From the NCBI GenBank assembly GCA_910584735.1, contig CAJUBM010000104.1, positions 1-10,437 on the forward strand: a DNA stretch of 10,437 nucleotides, in the 5' to 3' direction. A program made the translations under genes and the position numbers. The notes below the pieces were generated by a model. It saw only the letters and a list, made by a program, of their open reading frames with translations, ran no database searches and was not told the DNA's origin. Position 1 is the first letter of the stretch. Every line of letters starts with the position of its first letter. This DNA comes from an uncultured Muribaculaceae bacterium. Its GTDB lineage: Bacteria; Bacteroidota; Bacteroidia; Bacteroidales; Muribaculaceae. Positions 1 to 7,059 of the stretch are shown here, piece by piece.

Positions 1-50
1 ATATTAATATTTTAATAACAGTGGTAAGATTTTTATCGCACCACTACTAA
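1..50. other. AT-rich flank that replaces the 5' part of the regulator gene
   Basis: These 50 bases have 12 G or C, against well over half G or C in the coding sequence that follows. The frame continuous with the regulator gene is closed by TAA at 48-50. A short inverted repeat, GTGGT (21-25) and ACCAC (40-44), lies here. The change in composition just before recognisable kinase sequence suggests a deletion or insertion junction. The window edge prevents seeing what lies further left. Confidence 0.4.
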
Positions 51-83
51 TTACAGATAGAGATTCCCGACACTCCGATATAT

Positions 84-1325
84 ATGGCTTTAGACGAGGA
101 GAAGATGGAACGCGTCTTCTTCAACCTTATGTCGAACGCTTTCAAGTTCACTCCCGCCAACGGCTATATCAACTTCCGATGCCGTGCCGAGGGGGACCAA
201 CTGATATTCTACGTCGAGGACAGCGGCAAAGGTATAAAGCCGGGCGACATAGAGAAAATATTCGAACGTTTCTATCAAGTGGAGAAAGCCAATCCCGAAG
301 GTTCGGGGATAGGGCTGTCGCTCGTAAAGGCGTTCATCGAACTCCATGGGGGCACAATCTCTGCCGAAAGCGAGCCGGGAAAAGGCACAAAGTTCACCGT
401 TACCATCCCGATAAAGCACATTGCGTCCACCACCGACGATACCTCCCACCACGTCACCACCAAGGAGGATATTGAGACCGAGCTTGACGACATAGAGCCT
501 GCCGGACGGTCTGAGGATGATCCTAATCCTGACAAACCGCTACTCCTCGTGATAGACGACAACGCCGACATACGTCTGCTCATAACCGAACTGCTCGGCG
601 ATGAATACAACGTTATAACGGCTTCCAACGGCCGGCAAGGTCTGAAGAAAGCCGCCCGCTACATCCCCGACCTGGTAATCTGCGATGTTATGATGCCGGA
701 GATGGACGGCCTGGAATGTTGCCGCCTTATAAAAGAAGAAGTATCAACATCGCATATCCCCGTGCTTATGCTCACGGCATGTTCGCTGGACGAACAACGC
801 ATCGAGGGATACCGCAGCGGCGCCGACGGCTATCTTGCCAAGCCATTCAGCGGCGAGGTCCTTGCCGCCCGCTCGCGCTCGTTGATAGAGAACCGGCGCA
901 AGCTGAAAAACCTGTGGCCCGGAAGCGCCCATCTCCCCGCCGCCGTAACCGCACAGACTGAATCCACTACGCAAAGAGACATCGCGGACGATGCCGAAAG
1001 CGAGTTTTACAACCGTTTCCTCACAATTGTGCGCGAACACATGGGCGATGCCGACCTGAACGTTGACCGTCTGGCGACACTGATGGGACTGGGACGTTCC
1101 CAGTTCTACCGCAAGATAAAGGCACTGACAAACTACTCCCCCGTGGAACTGCTGCGCCGCCTCCGCATGAACCAGGCCCGCGACCTGCTCACCACCACTG
1201 ACAAGTCTATAAGTGAGATTGCATACGAGGTTGGATTCTCTACCCCGGCCTACTTTACCAAATGTTACCGCGAGACATTCGGTGAAACGCCCTCCGACCT
1301 CCGCGACAAATTCACGGCCCGGTAG
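84..1325 (+). CDS. N-terminally truncated hybrid two-component regulator: kinase ATPase domain, receiver and AraC-type DNA-binding domain
   Basis: Full-length hybrid two-component systems of Bacteroidales sense a ligand, often a glycan, in the periplasm and regulate transcription within one polypeptide. This 413-aa frame keeps only the cytoplasmic end. Residues 1-112 are a HATPase domain with the N box (NLMSNAFKF, residues 14-22), G1 (DSGKG, 46-50), F box (IFERF, 59-63) and G2 (GSGIGL, 73-78). Residues 152-270 are a receiver with acidic pair D158/D159, phosphoacceptor D201, T231 and K253. Residues 305-410 are an AraC-type double helix-turn-helix. The HisKA domain with its phosphoacceptor histidine, the sensor and the membrane segments are absent. 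In-frame codons for kinase-like sequence continue upstream from the ATG to about base 51, where a TAA (48-50) stops them. The ATG at 84 is therefore only the first available start. This could be a pseudogene remnant or a freestanding regulator. Family assignment is very secure; functional status is not. Confidence 0.85.
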   Translation: MALDEEKMERVFFNLMSNAFKFTPANGYINFRCRAEGDQLIFYVEDSGKGIKPGDIEKIFERFYQVEKANPEGSGIGLSLVKAFIELHGGTISAESEPGKGTKFTVTIPIKHIASTTDDTSHHVTTKEDIETELDDIEPAGRSEDDPNPDKPLLLVIDDNADIRLLITELLGDEYNVITASNGRQGLKKAARYIPDLVICDVMMPEMDGLECCRLIKEEVSTSHIPVLMLTACSLDEQRIEGYRSGADGYLAKPFSGEVLAARSRSLIENRRKLKNLWPGSAHLPAAVTAQTESTTQRDIADDAESEFYNRFLTIVREHMGDADLNVDRLATLMGLGRSQFYRKIKALTNYSPVELLRRLRMNQARDLLTTTDKSISEIAYEVGFSTPAYFTKCYRETFGETPSDLRDKFTAR

Positions 1326-1411
1326 GTCAGAAAGTATGTCACAATGGCTCGTATAAAAATTATGCAACCCCGGGAGTGAAAAGATGTAACGTAGGATAGT
1401 CCGCATGTCCG

Positions 1412-1419
1412 TAACTTTG
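1412..1419 (+). promoter_or_regulatory. Possible -7 element (TAACTTTG) ahead of the permease gene
   Basis: TAACTTTG fits the Bacteroidota -7 consensus TAnnTTTG exactly and lies 217 bp before the permease start. I see no TTG or TTTG about 20 bp upstream, so only half of the promoter is supported. If it is real, the transcript leader would contain the whole palindrome at 1437-1619. Confidence 0.3.
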
Positions 1420-1436
1420 CATTACCGAAAAACGAT

Positions 1437-1619
1437 AAGTAACTGTTCAAAATTATTTTATATTAACCGGTCTGACTATTTCAATGTTTCTCCGGCAAAA
1501 TTTTTGAATCTTTTCCTCTCTTCATCAGTCGTGTAGCTCGCTACACTCCTTCTTCATCAAGAAAAATCTTCTAAAAATTTTCCTCTGACAAACATTAAAA
1601 TAATTTCGACCAGTTACTT
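1437..1619. repeat. 183-bp imperfect palindrome, candidate MITE- or REP-like element
   Basis: The outer 25-bp ends (1437-1461 and 1595-1619) are inverted copies matching at 22 of 25 positions; both carry AAGTAACTG or its complement. Inner pairs continue the symmetry: AATGTTT (1483-1489) with AAACATT (1590-1596), and AAAATTTTT (1497-1505) with AAAAATTTT (1573-1581). The middle is a perfect 7-bp stem with a 2-base loop, GTGTAGC-TC-GCTACAC (1531-1546). CTTCATCA occurs as a direct repeat either side of the central stem, so the symmetry fails there. AAAAAC flanks both ends (1428-1433 and 1622-1627), set off by a few bases. There is no coding capacity. It could be a non-autonomous mobile element, or a large leader hairpin acting on the permease gene 17 bp downstream. 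Confidence 0.6.
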
Positions 1620-1636
1620 GTAAAAACAGCAAGGTT

Positions 1637-2938
1637 ATGAATATCGAAAATATCCAACACTTCCTATACTCCCTCGCGGCGATAATCAACGAGATGTCCC
1701 CCTACATCCTACTGGGATTCGTCATTGCGGGACTGCTACATGTATTCGTGCGCCCGGAAATGATGAGCCGCCATCTCTCGGGAAAAGGCTGGGGGCCGGT
1801 GGCGAAAGCCGCCCTCTTCGGCATCCCCCTGCCGCTGTGTTCATGCGGCGTACTTCCCACGGCGGTGGCCCTGCGCAGGCGCGGAGCCTCACGCGGAGCG
1901 GCCACCTCGTTCCTTATAGCTACCCCACAGACAGGCGTAGACTCCATAGCCGCCACTTACTCTCTGCTCGGGCTTCCGTTCGCCATAGTCCGCCCCGTAG
2001 CGGCTCTCGTAGGAGCCGTGGCCGGAGGGATGGCCGTGAGCCGCACGGACAACGCCGATGACGGCAATGAGATAATCGAAACGGAGGAATGTACAGACGG
2101 GTGCGGAATGGAAGACACGCCTCCCCGCACTTTCCTTGGAAAACTGGCCGAAAGCCTACGCTACGGCCTGGTCGACATGGTTGCCTCCGTAGGGAAATGG
2201 CTCGTAATCGGCCTCATAGTGGCCGCCCTAATCACGGTTCTCGTTCCCGATTCCCTCTTCATAGGTCTAAGCCGCTACCCGATATTGGCCATGCTGGTGA
2301 TGGTCGCAGTGGCAGTTCCTATGTATATCTGTGCCACAGGCTCCATCCCCATAGCCCTATCCCTTATGCTCAAAGGGCTATCACCCGGGGTAGCGTTCGT
2401 ATTGCTCATGGCCGGCCCGGCTGCGAACTTCGCCTCCATCATGGTGCTCGGCAAGGCCATAGGACGCCGCGCGACGGCAATCTACGTAGGCTCGGTAATA
2501 GTTACCGCCATGGCTTTTGGCCTCCTCATTGACTATCTGCTCCCGGCGTCATGGTTCGTACCGGCGGCTTCGGGAGCCATAGGCACGGAGTGCCACCATG
2601 CCGCCTTCCCGGTCTTCCCCACTCTATGCAGCATATTGCTCGTGGGGCTACTAATTTACGCCGCCATCTGCTCACGCAGACACAACCATACCCACAGCCA
2701 CACAGAAAACACAATACAGATTATGACACGTACATACAAAGTTGACGGCATGGCCTGCGCACATTGCAAGGCCACCGTAGAAAAAGCCGTAGGCGCTCTC
2801 AAAGGGTGCGAATCGGCCACGGTAAATCTTTCCGCAGGCACCGTAAGAGTAGAGGGCGCCGTTCCTCAGGAGGCCGTTCAGAAAGCAGTGGCACTCGCCG
2901 GATTCACCTTCGTGGGCGCTATTCAACCAAACGACTGA
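1637..2938 (+). CDS. SO_0444-type Cu/Zn efflux permease (ArsP_1/DUF318-like) with C-terminal HMA domain
   Basis: An inner-membrane permease predicted to export heavy-metal ions. It has 433 residues and about eight hydrophobic segments (roughly 12-36, 55-75, 108-135, 184-205, 215-238, 250-274, 280-303 and 328-345). The family hallmark PLPLCSCGVLP is at residues 64-74, with cysteines C68 and C70, followed by the conserved ATPQTG stretch (95-100). A loop near 150-157 carries two more cysteines (C152, C156). A short His-rich linker (H349, H351, H353, H355) joins an HMA ferredoxin-like domain (about 363-433) with the metal site MACAHC (372-377, ligands C374 and C377). The HMA domain probably passes the metal to, or senses it for, the channel. 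The substrate (Cu, Zn or another metal) is inferred from the family name only. The gene is monocistronic and its 3' end overlaps the convergent DUF3037 gene by 20 bp. I see no Shine-Dalgarno sequence, as is usual for this phylum. Confidence 0.88.
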   Translation: MNIENIQHFLYSLAAIINEMSPYILLGFVIAGLLHVFVRPEMMSRHLSGKGWGPVAKAALFGIPLPLCSCGVLPTAVALRRRGASRGAATSFLIATPQTGVDSIAATYSLLGLPFAIVRPVAALVGAVAGGMAVSRTDNADDGNEIIETEECTDGCGMEDTPPRTFLGKLAESLRYGLVDMVASVGKWLVIGLIVAALITVLVPDSLFIGLSRYPILAMLVMVAVAVPMYICATGSIPIALSLMLKGLSPGVAFVLLMAGPAANFASIMVLGKAIGRRATAIYVGSVIVTAMAFGLLIDYLLPASWFVPAASGAIGTECHHAAFPVFPTLCSILLVGLLIYAAICSRRHNHTHSHTENTIQIMTRTYKVDGMACAHCKATVEKAVGALKGCESATVNLSAGTVRVEGAVPQEAVQKAVALAGFTFVGAIQPND

Positions 2939-3302
2939 ACAAACGGGCAAACTCTGCCTCCGGATCATCGGTAAGCCCCGGATGGGGACGTGAGGTCTGG
3001 AGGCATGAGCTTTTAACAGCCGTAAGCCATCTGAACCGCTCTTCGGGGGGAAACATGCCGACGGGACCTGCCGAGGCATTCCCCTCGGCTGTCTGTGTGA
3101 ATGTCAGCAACTGACGCTCTATATCGGGCAACCGATGCGCGGCGCCAACGGCAGCCAGACGTTCCGGCACGACCTTCACCTGCGCCCGTATCCATCGCCG
3201 CGACTTGCACATCATCACCAGCCCGACATTCACAAACTCCTCTCGTTCGATGTCAGGCACATAGCGAATCACGGCATATTCATAAACCAACCTTTCACCC
3301 AT
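2919..3302 (-). CDS. DUF3037 family protein
   Basis: A 127-aa soluble protein without signal peptide or membrane segment. Counting from the chosen start, residues 6-31 contain the DUF3037 hallmark: a tyrosine-rich strand (YEYAVIRYVPD) followed by EEFVNVGLVMM. Biochemical function is not known to me. I chose the ATG at 3302, whose A is the last base of the kinase stop codon (TGATG), an arrangement that favours translational coupling. A GTG one codon upstream (3305) would add one residue. Genes of this family commonly sit beside HipA_2-type kinases, as here, so the two products probably work together (inference from context). Its last 20 bp lie opposite the end of the permease gene. Confidence 0.82.
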   Translation of the reverse strand: MGERLVYEYAVIRYVPDIEREEFVNVGLVMMCKSRRWIRAQVKVVPERLAAVGAAHRLPDIERQLLTFTQTAEGNASAGPVGMFPPEERFRWLTAVKSSCLQTSRPHPGLTDDPEAEFARLFSRLVE

Positions 3303-4087
3303 CACGACAACAAAAATTTCCGGGCTCTTACAGCCTCGTCCACGAATATACGGCTGTTCTTGAGCCTCTCGGTGAGGAAATGCTTGTAGACACGGCGTAC
3401 CTGCGCGGGCGTTTCATCGCTCCCATCGTGCAACAACCATTCATCAGGCACAAGGTCTACAATCTTATCAAGCGTACGCGGGGTTATGTGCTGACGCATC
3501 CAGCGGTCAGTCTCCTCCAACGCCGATGCCCGCCGCAGCAACGCATGATCCTTTATAAACGGAAAAGGTGACAGCGGCGCCTCCTCCAGGTTGCGCCAGG
3601 AATGATGGAAGAAAAGGGATGCACCATGGTCAATGAGCCACAATTCACCTTTCCACATCAGCATATTTGTGTTCAGCGTAGTACGATCCACATTCGTAAG
3701 GAACGAATCAAGCCATACTATCCTTGTGGCCGTGACTTCATCGATGCCGTTCACCCAGGGGTCTACGGTAAACGCCCCCGGAAGGAAGTGAAGTCCGAGG
3801 TTGAGCCCGCGCGATGCCTTCAGCAAATCCTGGATTTCCGGGTCAGGCTCCGTGCGTCCGAATTCCTCCCCCACATCAAGAAGCACCTGCTCAGGCACAC
3901 GGAAACCGAGTGCGCGGGCCACCTCGCCACCTATCAGTTCGGCGACCAGCGCCTTTGTCCCATGTCCGGCCCCCCGGAATTTCACCACGTAGCTGAAGCC
4001 GTCGTCGGCCTCGGCCAAAGCAGGCAGCGACCCCCCTTCGCGAAGGGGAGCCGCATACCGTGTTACTTGCTGATGTCTCAGTTCCAT
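3302..4087 (-). CDS. HipA-like kinase (HipA_2 family)
   Basis: A 261-aa stand-alone kinase-fold protein related to the catalytic core of HipA, the Ser/Thr kinase toxin, but shorter than HipA (about 440 aa). Visible landmarks are a candidate ATP-binding lysine in YVVKFRG (K36), the catalytic loop NVDRTTLNTN (residues 132-141, D134, N139/N141) and the metal-binding aspartate in LIDHG (D153). These residues are all present, so the enzyme is probably active; the substrate is unknown. There is no HipB-type helix-turn-helix antitoxin nearby. Instead the gene is coupled by a 1-base overlap (TGATG) to a DUF3037 gene. It begins 38 bp after the end of nrdJ on the same strand, so it is probably co-transcribed with it. 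The GC-rich imperfect stem (AGGGGC / GCCCCCT) in that 38-bp gap lacks a clear U tract, so I do not call a terminator. Whether this pair is a toxin-antitoxin, signalling or defence unit is open. Confidence 0.8.
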   Translation of the reverse strand: MELRHQQVTRYAAPLREGGSLPALAEADDGFSYVVKFRGAGHGTKALVAELIGGEVARALGFRVPEQVLLDVGEEFGRTEPDPEIQDLLKASRGLNLGLHFLPGAFTVDPWVNGIDEVTATRIVWLDSFLTNVDRTTLNTNMLMWKGELWLIDHGASLFFHHSWRNLEEAPLSPFPFIKDHALLRRASALEETDRWMRQHITPRTLDKIVDLVPDEWLLHDGSDETPAQVRRVYKHFLTERLKNSRIFVDEAVRARKFLLS

Positions 4088-4125
4088 ATAAATATATCAT
4101 CAGGGGGCTATATCCGCCCCTCCTG

Positions 4126-6675
4126 TCATCCGCACTTGGAAGTGCCGCAAGATGTGCATATCAGGCATCCTTCCTGATAGACAAGCGTTTCCTGACCGCA
4201 ATTCGGACAACGCTGGCCGCTGGCCGATGTGCCGTTGGGTAGGTATTTCTTCAAGGCGCGCTCCACACCCATCTTCCACGTGTTGATGCTCTGAGAATCC
4301 AATTCCAGTCCGGCCACGAGCTTAAGCACCTGGTCGATAGGCATACCGTAGCGCAACACACCGGAAATCAGCTTGGCATAGTTCCAGTATTCGGGGTTAA
4401 ACTTATCGGACAGCCCCTCGATGGTAGTCTTATGGCCGCGCTTGTTCACGAACTGGAAATCGTAACGTTTCGTGCCGTCAGGCGCCACAGCCTTGATAAT
4501 CTTGCCGTGGCTGACCGACTTCGGGCAGAATATACCATCCTCGTCATCGGCAAGTCCCGTGAAAATCTCATAGGGACGCCCGTCCATAAGGCCCACGAAG
4601 GCAATCCATTTCTCCTTATTATTCTGGAAACGCACCACATCTGCCTCAAGTTCGATGGGACGCTTTATTATATGGTTGGCACCCCCCTGTGCAGGCTGCT
4701 CGGACTTCTCGGATGCTTTCTTCTTCTTTTCAAGCGATACAAGCACACCGGCGCGCGAACCATCGCGGTAAACCGTACATCCCTTGCATCCCGAACGCCA
4801 CGCCTCTACATAAAGCTTATTTACAAGCTCCTCCGACACATCATTGGGAAGGTTTATGGTAACGGATATGGAATGGTCCACCCACTTTTGTATGCGTCCC
4901 TGCATACGCACTTTCTCCAGCCAGTCGACATCGTTGGCAGTCGCTCCGGCATAGGGGGAACGCGCCACAAGGGCGTCAAGCTCCTCCTGCGAATAATCGC
5001 TCTTCACAGGGATACCGGCAGCCTTCATCCAATCGATGAATTTAGGATGGTAGACTACATACTCTTCAAAAGCATCGCCGGTATCATCAACGAAGTCAAC
5101 CCTTACCTCCGGGTCGGAGGGGTTCACCTTGCGGCGGCGCTTATATACGGGCATGAACACCGGCTCTATGCCCGATGTTGTACGGGTCATAAGCGATGTG
5201 GTGCCTGTCGGGGCGATGGTGAGGCAGGCTATATTACGCCTCCCCTGTTTCACCATGCGCTCATACATGGCAGGGTCAGCCTCTCGCAGACGGTTTATAT
5301 AGGGGTTATCCTTTTCGCGGGCGGCATCATATATCTCGAACGAGCCACGTTCGGCAGCCATATCCACCGACGAGCCGTAAGCAGCCAAAGCAAGCTCGCG
5401 ATGCACCTTCTCGGAGAAATCCGTAGCCTCCGGCGTACCGTATCTCAGCCCCATGGCGGCAATCATGTCACCCTCGGCTGTGGTACCCACACCGGTACGA
5501 CGCCCCATCAAAGTCTTGCGGCGTATCTTCTCCCAAAGATGGTGTTCGGGGCCTTTCACCTCGCAGGTCTCGGGATCGGAATCTATCTTTTCAAGAATCT
5601 TGTCAATCTTCTCGGTCTCCAGGTCGATAATGTCGTCCATTATACGCTGGGCCTTTGCCACATGTTTGCGGAAGAGTTCGAAATCGAATTCAGCTTCGGA
5701 TGTAAATGGATTCTTTACATAGGAGAACAGGTTGATAGCCAGCAGACGGCACGAATCATAGGGACAGAGAGGTATCTCGCCACAGGGGTTGGTGGAAATT
5801 GTGCGGAATCCCAGGTCGGCATAACAGTCGGGCACGGATTCGCGCTCTATAGTGTCCCAGAACAGCACACCGGGTTCGGCCGACTTCCAGGCATTGTGGA
5901 TTATCTTCTCCCAGAACGCCTTGGCGTCAACATCCTTCACCGTCTCAGGCTCATCGCTGTCTACCGGGTACTGCTGACGGTAGGGGCGTCCCTCTACGGC
6001 GGCCTGCATGAACGCGTCATCAATGCGTACCGACACATTGGCCCCTGTCACCTTACCCTCGGTCATCTTGGCATCAACGAACGATTCGCTGTCGGGATGC
6101 TTCACCGATACGGAGAGCATCAACGCGCCGCGCCTGCCGTCCTGGGCCACTTCGCGGGTGGAGTTGGAATACCGCTCCATGAACGGCACCAGCCCCGTAG
6201 AGGTAAGGGCCGAATTCTTGACCGGGGTGCCTTTCGGGCGGATATGGCTGAGGTCGTGCCCCACGCCGCCGCGCCTCTTCATAAGCTGCACCTGCTCCTC
6301 GTCTACACGTATTATACCGCCGTAGGAGTCGGGATGTCCGTCAAGCCCTATAACGAAGCAGTTCGACAGGGAGCTTACCTGGAAATTGTTGCCGATGCCG
6401 GTCATAGGACTTCCCTGCGGCACTATATATCGGAAATCCTTGAGGTATGAGAAAATCTCCTCCTCACCCATCGGATTGGGATAGTGCGATTCAATACGGG
6501 CAAGCTCTGATGCTATGCGTCGGTGCATGTCATCAGGCGTCTGCTCATATATATTTCCGAAAGAGTCTTTGAGAGCGTATTTGGTTACCCAGACACGCGA
6601 TGCGAGCTCGTCTCCTCCAAAATATTTCAACGTGGCTTCATAAGCCTCGTCATAGGTGTATGTCTTGTTGTCCAC
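4126..6675 (-). CDS. nrdJ: Adenosylcobalamin-dependent (class II) ribonucleoside-diphosphate reductase
   Basis: Makes deoxyribonucleotides in the cytoplasm using a B12-generated thiyl radical, with no need for oxygen. The 849 residues contain the first redox cysteine (SLSNCFVIG, C106), the radical site NPCGE (C298, E300) and the partner redox cysteine C309. The 11-residue spacing between C298 and C309 matches the spacing known for the Lactobacillus leichmannii enzyme. PTGTTS (489-494) is the phosphate-binding motif. GCKGC (629-633) is followed by a lysine-rich linker (about 649-660). The C-terminal zinc ribbon has C823, C826, C840 and C843, with C837 and C848 nearby; the terminal pairs probably shuttle electrons. 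The start is GTG at 6675, because an in-frame stop lies 15 bp upstream and the next methionine is residue 50. It is probably first in an operon with the HipA_2 and DUF3037 genes. No B12 riboswitch box was found in the leader. Confidence 0.95.
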   Translation of the reverse strand: MDNKTYTYDEAYEATLKYFGGDELASRVWVTKYALKDSFGNIYEQTPDDMHRRIASELARIESHYPNPMGEEEIFSYLKDFRYIVPQGSPMTGIGNNFQVSSLSNCFVIGLDGHPDSYGGIIRVDEEQVQLMKRRGGVGHDLSHIRPKGTPVKNSALTSTGLVPFMERYSNSTREVAQDGRRGALMLSVSVKHPDSESFVDAKMTEGKVTGANVSVRIDDAFMQAAVEGRPYRQQYPVDSDEPETVKDVDAKAFWEKIIHNAWKSAEPGVLFWDTIERESVPDCYADLGFRTISTNPCGEIPLCPYDSCRLLAINLFSYVKNPFTSEAEFDFELFRKHVAKAQRIMDDIIDLETEKIDKILEKIDSDPETCEVKGPEHHLWEKIRRKTLMGRRTGVGTTAEGDMIAAMGLRYGTPEATDFSEKVHRELALAAYGSSVDMAAERGSFEIYDAAREKDNPYINRLREADPAMYERMVKQGRRNIACLTIAPTGTTSLMTRTTSGIEPVFMPVYKRRRKVNPSDPEVRVDFVDDTGDAFEEYVVYHPKFIDWMKAAGIPVKSDYSQEELDALVARSPYAGATANDVDWLEKVRMQGRIQKWVDHSISVTINLPNDVSEELVNKLYVEAWRSGCKGCTVYRDGSRAGVLVSLEKKKKASEKSEQPAQGGANHIIKRPIELEADVVRFQNNKEKWIAFVGLMDGRPYEIFTGLADDEDGIFCPKSVSHGKIIKAVAPDGTKRYDFQFVNKRGHKTTIEGLSDKFNPEYWNYAKLISGVLRYGMPIDQVLKLVAGLELDSQSINTWKMGVERALKKYLPNGTSASGQRCPNCGQETLVYQEGCLICTSCGTSKCG

Positions 6676-6692
6676 GGTGGTGTTGGTTTAGA

Positions 6693-6706
6693 CCGGGGTC
6701 TCCCGG
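6693..6706 (-). other. Small GC hairpin in the nrdJ leader
   Basis: CCGGG (6693-6697), a 4-base loop, and CCCGG (6702-6706) form a perfect 5-bp stem about 17 bases before the nrdJ GTG. It sits close to the ribosome-binding region and might modulate translation. The stem is short and the effect is inferred. Confidence 0.3.
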
Positions 6707-6845
6707 CTTCAAAAAGGTAATATCGGGGCGGATTTGTAATCGTGCCCGGTTGAAACTTAATAAGGTTATGATTGAGACTTCATGGCTGAATCTGACATAT
6801 ATTGAATAATCACATCACGATTCATCAGTAGAAAAGATTCGACTG

Positions 6846-6877
6846 CAAACTTCGCAATTATTTCCAACTCCGCCAAA
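6846..6877 (-). promoter_or_regulatory. Candidate nrdJ promoter
   Basis: Read on the minus strand, TTTG (6877-6874) is followed after exactly 20 bp by GAAGTTTG (6853-6846). This fits the Bacteroidota promoter (TTTG at -33 and TAnnTTTG at -7) with one mismatch in the -7 element. Transcription would begin near 6840, giving a leader of about 165 bases. The candidate dnaA promoter has the same layout and the same mismatch. Confidence 0.4.
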
Positions 6878-6902
6878 CGGTAAAACAAAAAAATGGAGTG
6901 AC

Positions 6903-6911
6903 TGTGGATAA
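6903..6911 (-). promoter_or_regulatory. Perfect consensus DnaA box
   Basis: The minus strand reads TTATCCACA, the consensus DnaA-binding 9-mer. It lies in an AT-rich gap within 1.2 kb of the end of dnaA, about 26 bp upstream of the candidate nrdJ -33 element. By chance such a 9-mer would be expected about 0.08 times in a window this size on both strands. It could regulate nrdJ (E. coli DnaA controls nrdAB in a comparable way) or belong to an origin. It is a single box, not a cluster. Confidence 0.5.
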
Positions 6912-7028
6912 GTTTTCCATTTACATTTGTCAATTCGTTTAGAATCAACAAATTGATTATTTTTGTCACTCTTTAGAATTTACCAAAACAAATTCCTGAC
7001 ATCAATGCAAATTTCCGACAAAATCCTA

Positions 7029-7059
7029 TTGTGGGTTTGCCATATAAAGAGTATCTTTG
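7029..7059 (+). promoter_or_regulatory. Candidate nitroreductase promoter
   Basis: TTG (7029-7031), a 20-bp spacer and TATCTTTG (7052-7059) match the Bacteroidota -33/-7 promoter; the -7 element is a perfect TAnnTTTG. Transcription would start near 7065, about 20 bases before the ATG at 7087. The TTG at 7057 therefore lies inside the -7 element and is not a start codon. Confidence 0.6.

Noticed and set aside
4088..4125. Terminator between nrdJ and the HipA_2 gene
   Set aside because: The GC stem has a bulge and is not followed by a U tract. The gap is only 38 bp, so read-through is more likely.
3101..4177. Several plus-strand open frames over the HipA_2 and DUF3037 genes
   Set aside because: They are opposite two genes with clear family motifs, and their translations are low-complexity and rich in Arg, Pro and His, typical of shadow frames.
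4432..6450. A 672-codon open frame antisense to nrdJ
   Set aside because: It lies in the frame exactly opposite the nrdJ codons, where antisense stops appear only if nrdJ uses TTA, CTA or TCA. Their rarity in this GC-rich gene explains the open frame. The translation shows no recognisable domain.
6770..6781. 12-mer GATTGAGACTTC also present in the dnaA leader (9232-9243, opposite strand)
   Set aside because: A few shared 12-mers are expected by chance in a window of this size, and the two copies have no matching relation to promoters or start codons.
6790..6806. Possible NrdR box (CATATATTG)
   Set aside because: It is one base too short for the usual core and is not paired with a second box at the expected spacing.
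6676..6840. B12 riboswitch ahead of nrdJ
   Set aside because: A cobalamin riboswitch would suit this gene, but the conserved B12-box core (GCCACTG) is absent from the leader on the minus strand.
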